A program made the translations under genes and the position numbers. Of a stretch of DNA of 64,000 nt, positions 27,701-34,800 are shown in pieces (the stretch's first letter is position 1; each line of letters begins with the position of its first letter). The notes under the pieces are model-generated. The model saw nothing but the letters and a program-made list of their open reading frames with translations, had not been told where the DNA came from and ran no database searches. The stretch lies in the NCBI RefSeq assembly GCF_015832195.1, contig NC_052046.1, positions 17,104,161-17,168,160 of the forward strand. Direction: 5' to 3'. The stretch comes from Motacilla alba alba. Lineage: Eukaryota; Chordata; Aves; Passeriformes; Motacillidae.

Positions 27701-30700
27701 TGTATTCAAGGATCTGTATGGCCAAAATCAAGTGGGGAAAAATTTTTTACTATATATTTATACTGAAACACTGTTGATGACTTAGAATCTAGAATCCCTT
27801 TTTAAAGGGATATCTCTGTATTCTAAACACTTTCTATAAAACTCAGAAATTCTAAGCATTACAACAAGAGGTAATGCTTACTTTTTCTAGTTAAAGGGAA
27901 AAAAAACATGTTCCAAATGCTTGTCATCAGGAAGTACAGGTCTTGCATTTGTCCTCATTAAAGTTAAGTTTTTTATTTATTTGGTATAACCAGTTCTTCC
28001 TGCTGACTTAATGACGACAGAAGTGAGAAGTGGTAATCAAGTCTCTCTTTTGAATAGTATTGCACAGCAGTGCAATGGGGATAGTTGCAAAGCCTAGATA
28101 TAACTTGTTAGGTGCATTAATTTGATTCCTAAAACTGGAGTACTAGAAACTGCCCTTGAGGAAGAACACTTTGTTTTCACTTTTAAAAGTATGATGATTT
28201 ACAGGCCTGGTATTTTGTGAAAACAGACCATCCAAAACAGACCATCCAACAAGAATGGTCAACACTAAAGGTCAAGCCAGAATGAAGAACCAGCCTGTTG
28301 GAAGTTGTGAAGAGTAGGATGGATGCACCACTCTTAGAAGTCTTCCTTTTTGAAGTTGTTACTGTGACTGTTGCCTTGCTCAAATGCTATTTTCTTCTTT
28401 GCAAAGGTTTGCAGATTCCCTTATAACAAGGGAATTCATGCACATAATTCGTGCATGTAATCCAGCACATAGACCCAGGAACTTTCTAAAGAAAGTTGCT
28501 TTTGAGCAACACAAATCCTGGCAGTCTTTGCTTCTGCAGTCAGCAGATTGCTGCTATTTCAATGAGTATCTGAGCCGTCCATTTGCTGTGGAGGCACTCT
28601 GAGTATGTGGAACATTAAAGCAGCTGGCTTATGTTTTACATTGACACTTTAATGTTCATAATATACTGAGCAGTAACATTTTCCATTTACGATATTTGTA
28701 CTAAAACAGTCAACTTTGTTCTACTCATTAGTGCCAGCTTCCTCAAATTTAGATCTTAGTGGCCTGTTTTGAGGTCATCTCTTGTAACAGGGGTCAGTGC
28801 ATGATTCTTCCCTTAACTTTCAGTAGGCTGGTTTCCTGTGCTTTATCCAAAAGGAAGAGAAGTACGTGGTTTTCCTAAATCCTGGAGTACTAGAGTAGTT
28901 TTCCTTGATTATCCAAGTAACTGTAGTGATTTCAAAGAAAATCAGAATACAAAATAAGCCTGAGTGTTCCAAGAACAAGTGTGTTTGCCACAAAGTGGAG
29001 TAGCGTTGATTTGTTTATGAAAATACCTTGTCTTTAAGCTGAAATATGTATTTGGAAGAAATAAAAATAAGAGCAGCTTTTAAAAGCCATTAGGAAAGAA
29101 CACTAAACTGAGTTAAATGTCCTATCTGTTAACTGCAGACCAACTCCTGCTTTATGGAAGTATAAACAATAATTCATTTAAAAATTACAGTTTTCTTGCA
29201 CAAAAAACTATGTCTGCAATAAGCACAGCTACGCTGCCTTGTAAACAAGTACTCCCTGGAATGGCTGTCAAGGTTGGTCTTGTAAACGGAGATGAGCAGG
29301 ATCTTTGACAGCTGAGCCAGGGCCTGCCACAGTGCAGCACAGCCATGGTCGGGGCAGCTGCCCTGAGGTCACTTGTGTTGGTGTGTGCTCTGTGCTCAAC
29401 AGGCTATGGGTGTGTTTTTCCGTGTCATTGCAACAGGTTTTACAAACTGCTGCTCTTACACAAACTGTTCTCACTAGAAACTGACATAGCCTAGTGAGCC
29501 CCTATAATGCTTTTTAGAAGAGAAGCATTACTTTATCATGTCTCACTTTCCCAAGAGCTTTGAACAATGTTCTTTTCATACTGTTTTTTTTTTTTCCCAA
29601 ATATTATGCCTTAAGGGGGTAATAGAAAGGTTGTAGAGACCAAACCCCCTCCAGTGAGCAGAGACACCTTCCCCTAAATTAGGTTGCTCAGAGCCCCATC
29701 CAACCTGACCTTGAGTGTTTCCAGGTATTGAACGGTCACAATAAGGTCTCCCTGGAGCCTTCTCTTCTCTAGGCTGACCAACCCCAACTCTCTCAGCCTG
29801 TCCTCAAAGGAGACCTGTTCCATCTCTGATCATCTTGGTGGCCCTCCTCTGGACTCGCTCCAACAGGTTGATGTCCTTCCTGTGCTGGGGACCCCAGAGC
29901 TGGATGCAGCACTGCAGGTGGGGTCTCATGAGAGCAGAGGGGCAGAATCACCTCTCTTGCCCTGCTGGCCACACTGCTTTGGATATAATTGGCTTTCTGG
30001 GCTGCAGGTGCACAGTGATGGGTCATATAGAGCCTGTCATCCAGCAGCACCCCCAAGTCCCTCTCAGCAGGGCTGCTCTCAAGCCTTTCATCCCATATTT
30101 ACCCATTAACAGTTATTTTGCCTACAATCATTTTGACTGTCGGAGATGCTGCTGGAGAAAACGACCAAACAGGATGCTGTTTGCTTGTGGCCAGAAGAGC
30201 AGAAGCATTTAGAGTTGTTTAGTGAAATTTGTAGCAGTGACTTGGGCTGAGCTGTGAACAAAGTTCAAAGAGGAGATAAATGCATAATAAATCACAAGTG
30301 GGTGTTGTGTTGCAGTGTAGGAGCTGTGGCAAGATGCTTATGTGCATTACTGTAACCATGCAGTGGCATGGTAGAGTGGTCCATGGACTCTTGAGTAGCC
30401 CAGGATTAGTAAGATAGATCACTTACTGTTTTACTGCCTTTGCCAACAAAAGAACTAAGGCTTATAAAAAACAATCCCAAAATAAACCTGTGGTAGTTCT
30501 TGAAGCAAAGTTGTGACTCTCCTAATGGTCTATGGTTTTTGAGGAAGTCTTAAAAAGTTCTTGAAAGAAAAAATTGGCTAGGAATTACTCAACAGCCCAG
30601 AAAGTAGTGTGATTAGATATTAGTTAGAGACTGTAAAAACAGTAGAAAGGACAAGCATTTGGAAACAGCTTCAAGGAAATGCCTCACAGAGAAATTTGCT

Positions 30701-31318
30701 GTGCAAACAGAAATTAAGTTTAAGACATTTGGCTTCTAGATAAATTGAACAGGGTAGTAGAAGGAGCTATTACTTTGAGTAATTCAGGACCAGTTACATG
30801 ATGTGGCACAAAGTTGTCCCTTGCTCTTTCATACAGGTAGCATAATTCGTTGCATGAGGCGTCTAGAAGAACTGCTTCGGCAGATGTGCCAGGCTGCAAA
30901 AGCCATTGGGAACACAGAACTGGAAAATAAGTTTGCAGAGGGTATGTACTTCACTTTCTTTCACAGTACATGAAGCAATTTTAGAAGAAAAAGTGATGGG
31001 GGACGGGGCTGCACAAGTAGTGAGGACTGACAGTGAATAATTTTGTAATGCAAACTTCTCTTGTTGACAGTGTGGTGAACAGCACCATTGGTATTATATT
31101 TCCAGATAACATCTTTGTTACAAAGTTTGACTTAAAGGATGGCTAAAAATGGATGTACAATGACTTGCATTTAATAACCTGTAACATGCTTATAACTGTA
31201 CTCTTAACTAGTGGTTGTGTCTGTTAAGACTCCTAGATATTAATTTTTTTTTTTCTTCTTAATAGGGATTACAAAAATCAAGAGAGATATTGTGTTTGCT
31301 GCAAGCCTTTACCTGTAA
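597..31318 (+). CDS. MTREX: MTREX, exosome RNA helicase MTR4 (3' part, 15 exons, last 602 residues)
   Basis: MTREX is the 3'-to-5' Ski2-like ATP-dependent RNA helicase that feeds RNA to the nuclear exosome, working in the TRAMP, NEXT and PAXT complexes. The spliced CDS is 597-707, 1346-1447, 2785-2910, 14834-14984, 16806-16978, 17261-17329, 21479-21607, 22615-22725, 23025-23213, 24268-24431, 25658-25763, 26962-27018, 27448-27610, 30837-30941, 31266-31318. It totals 1809 bases, in frame throughout, ending in TAA. Fragment residues 1-113 carry the end of RecA2: HHGGLLP, motif V (GINMPARTV) and motif VI ([10 protein letters not shown]). Residues about 205-244 fit the KOW part of the arch, and the last ~170 residues the DSHCT helical domain that ends in AASLYL. 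The human protein has about 1042 residues, so roughly 440 N-terminal residues (RecA1, Walker A, DExH box) lie upstream of the window. All splice sites are GT-AG and no frame break is seen. Identification rests on near-identity to remembered vertebrate MTR4. Confidence 0.97.
1346..1447 (+). CDS. MTREX: MTREX exon b (34 codons, helicase motif V)
   Basis: It encodes residues 38-71, [19 protein letters not shown] through [19 protein letters not shown] is helicase motif V of Ski2-like enzymes, which couples ATP hydrolysis to RNA binding. The acceptor is TTTAG and the donor TGG|GTAAGT. The 1337-base intron that follows (1448-2784) shows no repeat or gene. Confidence 0.97.
2785..2910 (+). CDS. MTREX: MTREX exon c (42 codons, helicase motif VI)
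   Basis: It encodes residues 72-113, beginning [17 protein letters not shown] and ending GKQLLK. The [10 protein letters not shown] arginines are motif VI and include the arginine finger that contacts ATP. The acceptor is ATTGCAG and the donor AAG|GTAGGA. The reading frame runs directly from FRW of the preceding exon, as in vertebrate MTR4. Confidence 0.98.
6207..6830 (-). mobile_element. CR1 LINE fragment
   Basis: The left end begins CATAGAGTCATCAAGGTT, close to the reverse complement of the CR1 3' terminus. It continues with diagnostic pieces such as CACCTCCAGGGATGATGATT, AGTTGTAGAGGGCAATGAGG and CTTCTCTGGACGTGGTCCAG. The element is therefore on the - strand, 5'-truncated, and lies antisense to MTREX in its large intron. 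It is diverged and non-coding. The right boundary is approximate. Confidence 0.9.
6958..7034. repeat. 26-base direct duplication, period 51
   Basis: TGCTGCTGTATTAGAAGTCT and the following CATTGC occur identically at 6958-6983 and 7009-7034. They are separated by 25 bases rich in GCTAATAT units. This looks like a recent local slippage duplication. Confidence 0.9.
9414..9482. repeat. Four-copy minisatellite
   Basis: Four copies of ATTCCATACACTAAT lie in tandem. Some are separated by CA or TGTATCA spacers, so the array appears built from both a simple 13-base unit and a longer unit that starts at TGTATCAATTCC. It sits in the large MTREX intron. Confidence 0.93.
13974..14110. mobile_element. Ancient CR1/L3-like retroposon remnant
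   Basis: ATCAGACCAAAGATGCGC, then TTAGCCCAGTACTCC, then GACAGGGGACAATAGTAGA, follow the order of a consensus segment widespread in reptile CR1/L3-like elements (GGTCAGACCAAAGGTCC, then AGCCCAGTATCCTG, then GACAGTGGCCAATG). The copy is heavily diverged. The assignment is from memory of the consensus. Confidence 0.5.
14169..14199. repeat. A-rich simple repeat
   Basis: Runs of seven to eleven A are broken only by CC and C. The tract directly abuts the CR1 fragment on its right. Confidence 0.85.
14205..14348 (-). mobile_element. CR1 3'-end fragment
   Basis: CCAGAATGGTGAGGGTTGTA, AGGGACCTGTGGAGGTCATC, then AGAGCAGGGTGCCCAGGACC match the reverse complement of a CR1 3' end of the subfamily that contains the CAGGTTGCCCAGGACCGTG motif. 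It is antisense to MTREX, and only about 140 bases remain. Confidence 0.8.
14834..14984 (+). CDS. MTREX: MTREX exon d (50 codons + 1 base)
   Basis: It encodes residues 114-163, [20 protein letters not shown] onward to PEIVE, the winged-helix segment that follows RecA2. The acceptor TTTTTCAG comes after an upstream pyrimidine tract, and the donor is GAAA|GTAAGT. One base carries into the next exon (A|GA, arginine 164). The following intron (14985-16805) shows only AAGTAAAGTAT-type imperfect direct repeats at about 16004-16062. Confidence 0.97.
16806..16978 (+). CDS. MTREX: MTREX exon e (57 codons + 2 bases)
   Basis: It encodes residues 165-221, [20 protein letters not shown] onward to FLQPGRLVK, the rising stalk of the arch and the start of the KOW region. 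The segment before QYNKI differs from the human protein as I remember it, while the rest is nearly identical. A short intron (16979-17260, 282 bases) follows. Confidence 0.97.
17261..17329 (+). CDS. MTREX: MTREX exon f (23 codons, KOW domain)
   Basis: It encodes residues 222-244, [19 protein letters not shown] then SNVK, the KOW fold core of the arch. This domain binds RNA and arch-interacting adaptor proteins. The acceptor is TTTCCAG and the donor AAG|GTAAAA. It is a small, phase 0-0 exon. Confidence 0.97.
17330..21478 (+). other. MTREX: MTREX intron (4.1 kb)
   Basis: This is AT-rich unique sequence. A 16- to 18-base poly-T run lies near 21088-21104. I see no retroposon, RNA gene or credible exon. 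The short reading frames are on both strands and look random. Confidence 0.8.
21479..21607 (+). CDS. MTREX: MTREX exon g (43 codons)
   Basis: It encodes residues 245-287, [20 protein letters not shown] onward to RGEMQ, within the arch. The charged linker with [12 protein letters not shown] is the variable part of this domain. The acceptor is CTCAACAG and the donor CAG|GTTTGT. Confidence 0.96.
21608..22614 (+). other. MTREX: MTREX intron (1.0 kb)
   Basis: Apart from a CR1 fragment near its left side (21866-22050), this intron is unique AT-rich sequence that ends in TTGATAG. Confidence 0.85.
21866..22050 (-). mobile_element. CR1 3' fragment
   Basis: GGGCTGGAAAAGATTTTCAA, ATCATTTAGTCCAACCCTTG, then CTTCCAGGGAAGGTGACTCC and ACCACCTCTCTGGACAGC read as the reverse complement of the CR1 3' region. 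It is antisense to MTREX and diverged. The right edge is uncertain. Confidence 0.85.
22615..22725 (+). CDS. MTREX: MTREX exon h (37 codons)
   Basis: It encodes residues 288-324, [20 protein letters not shown] onward to VLKSVQ, the returning strand of the arch stalk. The acceptor is TTGATAG and the donor CAG|GTAAGT. A 299-base intron (22726-23024) with no features follows. Confidence 0.97.
23025..23213 (+). CDS. MTREX: MTREX exon i (63 codons, longest here)
   Basis: It encodes residues 325-387, [20 protein letters not shown] onward to CEKKAQ. It contains the [14 protein letters not shown] segment typical of MTR4 and SKI2 helicases at the arch-to-helical-domain junction. Both ends are in phase 0. 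The intron that follows (23214-24267) holds no recognised element. Confidence 0.98.
24268..24431 (+). CDS. MTREX: MTREX exon j (54 codons + 2 bases)
   Basis: It encodes residues 388-441, [20 protein letters not shown] onward to GRVACEIS. It is a basic coiled region leading into the DSHCT domain, with the signature [16 protein letters not shown]. The donor AG|GTAACT leaves AG, completed by T of the next exon (serine 442). The intron 24432-25657 contains only short poly-A and TG runs (25504-25516). Confidence 0.97.
25658..25763 (+). CDS. MTREX: MTREX exon k (35 codons, DSHCT)
   Basis: It encodes residues 443-477, [20 protein letters not shown] onward to FVFQEN. The [11 protein letters not shown] and [15 protein letters not shown] helices are the conserved start of the DSHCT domain. 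The intron 25764-26961 shows nothing recognisable. Confidence 0.97.
26962..27018 (+). CDS. MTREX: MTREX exon l (19 codons)
   Basis: It encodes residues 478-496, [19 protein letters not shown], a linker helix of the DSHCT bundle. It is the second-shortest coding exon in the window, after the 53-base terminal coding segment. The acceptor TTTTTCAG and the donor CAG|GTAATT frame it, and the neighbouring protein sequence needs it for continuity. The next intron (27019-27447) is featureless. Confidence 0.95.
27448..27610 (+). CDS. MTREX: MTREX exon m (54 codons + 1 base)
   Basis: It encodes residues 497-550, [20 protein letters not shown] onward to MTDVFE. It includes [20 protein letters not shown], the DSHCT core that packs against the RecA domains. 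The acceptor TTAAAG is weak in pyrimidines next to the AG but lies after TATTTTATTT. The donor is AAG|GTAGGC. Confidence 0.96.
27611..30836 (+). other. MTREX: MTREX intron (3.2 kb)
   Basis: It contains a perfect two-copy 14-base tandem repeat (AAAACAGACCATCC, 28220-28247), an 8-base-pair inverted repeat at 27794-27811 (ATCCCTTT with AAAGGGAT) and a 480-base CR1 fragment. The other sequence is unique, and no gene is seen. Confidence 0.85.
29622..30098 (-). mobile_element. CR1 LINE fragment (about 480 bases)
   Basis: It has lost the extreme 3' end. The order of diagnostic pieces is clear: AGGCTGACCAACCCCAACTC, TCTCAGCCTGTCCTCAAAGG, CCTCTGGACTCGCTCCAACA, GGGACCCCAGAGCTGGATGC, CATCCAGCAGCACCCCCAAG and TCTCAGCAGGGCTGCTCTCA. 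This is the reverse complement of the end of the CR1 reverse-transcriptase ORF and its 3' region, so the element is on the - strand, antisense to MTREX. The 125-codon + strand frame through it is a by-product. Confidence 0.92.
30837..30941 (+). CDS. MTREX: MTREX exon n (34 codons + split ends)
   Basis: It encodes residues 551-586, (G)[18 protein letters not shown] onward to NKFAE(G). This helix with conserved arginines lines the RNA exit path toward the exosome. Glycines 551 and 586 are both split across introns (G|GT and G|GG). The following intron (30942-31265) is featureless apart from its pyrimidine tract. Confidence 0.97.
31266..31318 (+). CDS. MTREX: MTREX last coding exon
   Basis: It encodes residues 587-602, [16 protein letters not shown], then TAA at 31316-31318. 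The acceptor is a long T tract ending TTAATAG. The AASLYL terminus is characteristic of MTR4. Confidence 0.98.
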
Positions 31319-31510
31319 CAGCAGATGTCTTCCAGAAACTGTACTGACATGATGGAACAAATTCATCAGTGTCACATGTGGCTTCCATATCAAGTAATTC
31401 CTTTTAATGGTGTTTACTTAAACCACAGTTGATTCAACAAGGCATGTACAAACAGCAGTGTATGTAATATAACTTGTTACAGTTTTCAATAAAAATTTAC
31501 AGTTGTAATA
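31319..31510 (+). other. MTREX: MTREX 3' UTR (end approximate)
   Basis: About 190 bases run from the stop codon to a presumed cleavage site 15-25 bases past AATAAA. The short UTR points straight at the PLPP1 3' end. Confidence 0.7.
31488..31493 (+). terminator. MTREX poly(A) signal AATAAA
   Basis: The canonical hexamer in TTTTCAATAAAAATTT lies 170 bases after the stop, with T- and GT-rich sequence just downstream (GTTGTAATAGCTTTCTTTT). It is the first canonical signal after the coding region. Confidence 0.8.
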
Positions 31511-31624
31511 GCTTTCTTTTAAGCAAAAAGCTTGAACCAACAGAAATTTAAAGTTTAGATGTACAATAACTGTGGTAGATGTTACTATATACAGGTAAAG
31601 TGAGCATCCAAGAGCAGCAGCAGT

Positions 31625-31709
31625 CCCTTAAAGGCAGTTACTTTTATTACAGAATTAGACTTGTGAAATTGTTTTCTTTCAGAGCAATGTAGGTGATTTG
31701 GGTCATTGT
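31625..31709 (-). other. PLPP1: PLPP1 3' UTR (end approximate)
   Basis: It extends from the stop codon to about 20 bases past the AATAAA at 31648-31643. It may be longer if the weaker signal in the MTREX 3' UTR is used. Confidence 0.55.
31643..31648 (-). terminator. PLPP1 poly(A) signal AATAAA
   Basis: On the - strand this reads GTAATAAAAG, 62 bases after the PLPP1 stop codon. A G/T-rich stretch (CTGCTGCTGCTCTTGG) follows. Use of this signal would give a 3' UTR of only about 80-90 bases. A weaker ATTAAA further on (31408-31403, - strand) would carry PLPP1 transcripts into the MTREX 3' UTR. Confidence 0.65.
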
Positions 31710-31835
31710 TCATGGCTGATGATTGCTGCCAAAGTGATTTCCGTTTGTTGGAGTCTCATGTAGGGTTGTATGGGAATCTTCTTTTGGTTGAAATGTACAT
31801 CCTCTCACTTTGAAGAAGTCTGACACATACACAAC
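31710..31835 (-). CDS. PLPP1: PLPP1 last coding exon (41 codons + stop)
   Basis: It encodes fragment residues 173-213, [20 protein letters not shown] through SNHQP, then TGA at 31712-31710. It is the end of transmembrane helix 6 and the cytosolic tail. The tail's [11 protein letters not shown] block matches mammalian PLPP1, while the preceding [10 protein letters not shown] differs. The acceptor is TTCGCTTAG. Confidence 0.95.
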   Translation of the reverse strand, partial: VVYVSDFFKVRGCTFQPKEDSHTTLHETPTNGNHFGSNHQP

Positions 31836-34800
31836 CTAAGCGAACAAATTAGTGTTAAGCATTAATCAGTGTTAAATTATTCCTGCACTCTCAAGTCTTT
31901 AAAACAAGGGCTCTGCAGCAGGCAAATTCTATGATCAAAACTAATTAAAAGCTTAATCAGTTTAAAACATTAGAAAATGGCCAGGAAGTCTTGTACAAAA
32001 TTCAGACATCTGTTCCTTCAATAGCTTTTTCACCTTGCCATTGACCATTTAGCCACTGATGGTTTAAAGCAAATTCAAGGCTTGTGCTGACTGCCCTACC
32101 AGGCACTGCTTCATTATAACAGCCACAGTTTGAACAGCTCTAAATGAAGGAACAAAATGTGCCCTTTGAGGGACCATAATGCAAGTTTAGTTAAATTTTT
32201 TTTTCTGTAATTTAGGTGGAACAGGAGACATGGTGCTTTAGCTGGACCCAGCAGCTATAAGGCCAGCTTTATGTAGTCCTTTCCTCCAGTCCTTTAAACA
32301 TACCACCTCACTTTTTCACAGCTAGGAGACATCTCCCTCACTACAAGACAGGTGGTTGATCTAGTTGTGCAGCTTGCTGTCTTCCACTGCTCATTTCACC
32401 AAGTCCCATAGCAGATGTGCTGGGCACACAGTGCTACTTGGAGTGCAATAAGTGAGAGCCTCACATGATCCCTTCCTATATTGTGTCTTCCCCTTCCACT
32501 GCAACCGTGAGAACTGCGGAACACTTGAATGTCCATGGCAGAAGAAACAATCTCCCACCACACTGGCAGCTAGCTGATGATCCAGCACACTGCTTTAGCC
32601 AGACCAGGGGAGTTTCAGCTTCCACTTGATGCCAGATTCCCTCAGTTAAATTTAGAGATCTATTTGCAGTTGCTGTGCTTCTGTGTTCTAACCTCAGCTT
32701 GCTGGTTTTGGTGAGGAACTCATCAGTTCTTTCAGATAAGAGTCTGAGGGTGGTGGTTGGTGCTAGTGTATATTTTTAGAAATAATTTCCTGACCTTTCA
32801 ACTCTACTCACTGTAATGCTACTTTCTACTCTTTCTTGTATTACCAAGCACCTTCTGAATCATCCAACATCCTTGACTAAATGTTTTCCTAATAAAAGTG
32901 TCCTCACCTCTTCAATCTCTGATGTTTCTTACTCTCTGTACTCTTTCTCAGAAAAAGGAGTAGGATTATGCCAACATGTAACCATTTAGTAACAGCTGAT
33001 GCAGCCTGTAGATTTCCCATATTTGATTACTGCAGCCTGTAGATTTCTCCAAGATTTGATTATTGATTGCAATTAGTAGACAGCTTTGTCTTGAACCCTT
33101 CTGACCTGAGAAAGCTGACAAAGCGTTTATTGTGGAGGTGGTTCTTCCCAGCTAAGCCTCAGTTCTTGATAACGGAATCCTTCAGTAAGACCTCAGTTTG
33201 TTCCTATTGATCCAGACATCCTAATCTATCTATGGGTGAATTAGCCGTGGCACTCTGGTGACACCCAGTACAATTGTTGTCACTACATCAACTGGGCCTG
33301 CTATGACAAGTTTAGTTAAGTATCTGTTTCCTGGGATAGCTTTATACTCATCAATACAGCTAAGCTTCACAGGTTCCTTGTGAACACATTTTTGGTACTA
33401 GGAATATACACAAGAAATGGTGAAGGGTTTTAGTTTCTCATCAGATTGAAAAAACACATTGTGTAAGGTGGCAAAGGCAGACACTTTGGTGCTCTCCTTA
33501 TTCTTCAAGGCCTTTTCCCCCATTTACTTTATAAAACTTACTTTATAAAATATACTTTATATTATGTTCTCTGCTATTGTACTTGATATTTCAAATTTGG
33601 CTAGAAGCAAAAAGCTGGATTTATATAGAAAAGCCTACATGGTTTGCAGTTACCATTTCCATCTTAGTTATTTGAAAAGCTCTTGAGCAGAGACAATGTC
33701 ATGTTGTCCAATGGCTAAAACTATCACTTATCTCATTGGGCTAGAGCCTGCCTCACTCCCCAAACTACTATTGCTACAATCAGTTCAAAGAGTTGTTTCC
33801 CATTTCAGCATTTTCTGAAGCGTTAGAAATACAGGTTCACAGGTTTGTGAACACAGCCTGCAATTCTAAGGAGCTGTTCAGAAAAGCAGCATTCACGCCC
33901 ACACCCCTCCCTTCAGGAATTACTTACAATGAGCACAGCTACCACTGCGCCCTGTATAAGTCCTGTTAAAACATCACTCCAGTGATGCTTGTAGTCAGAA
34001 ACACGTGACAGACCCACGTAGATAGATGCAGCAATAAGACCAAACTGTATAGTAGGACGTACAAGTCTTGCCCAGTCTCCTTTCATTCTTGCCTGAAGAT
34101 AAAGCTGAAATTAAAAGAAAAATTAGTTATAAAGTGCAGAAAGCACAGATGCAGTAAAATTGTGTTGAGTCTTTTCAAAGAGTAGATTGAAATTTTATTG
34201 AAATAATATTCTCAGCTGTTCTAGGTGCTTGCTATACTCTTAAGGCTGCCAATGCAGGGTTTGATTGTTTTGGACTTTATATATAACACAATCATATTGT
34301 TCCATTTGTACCAGTATGACAAATGAGTATTTTCAGGATAAAGGTCCTGGTAATACTACAACCACTTAAGGCTTAAAAAGAATCCTGTGGAAGTCAAACG
34401 AGTATTTTATTCCTGCATGAACTACAGGTAAGCCTTATATACAAAATAGTTTACATTTACTATACATAGAGCTGACAAGTTTTTAAACTTCATTCTCAAT
34501 TCCAGTCACCTTTAGTATTATCAGCTTTTAGCATAGCATTACAGCTGTAGCTAAGTATCAGAACTAACTTGGTGTAATGATAGCATTTTTCAGTTGTCAC
34601 TGGTATATTTCACTGAGCTGTGTTCCTCACCCTTTTCAGCTGCATATTAACCATGCTACCACTCCGGTGGGTATCTGAAGTTCCCTTGTATTTTCCCTCC
34701 CCTCAGGTCTGCTTTTGTTGTGTATATCTATGTTTTTGATGTATTATCTCCATTTTGCAGTAGTTATTACTTTCTCATCTAATCTAATCCAAGACCTTGT

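Noticed and set aside
29835..30212. 125-codon + strand open frame
   Set aside because: It is the antisense reading of a CR1 fragment and crosses the element's edge.
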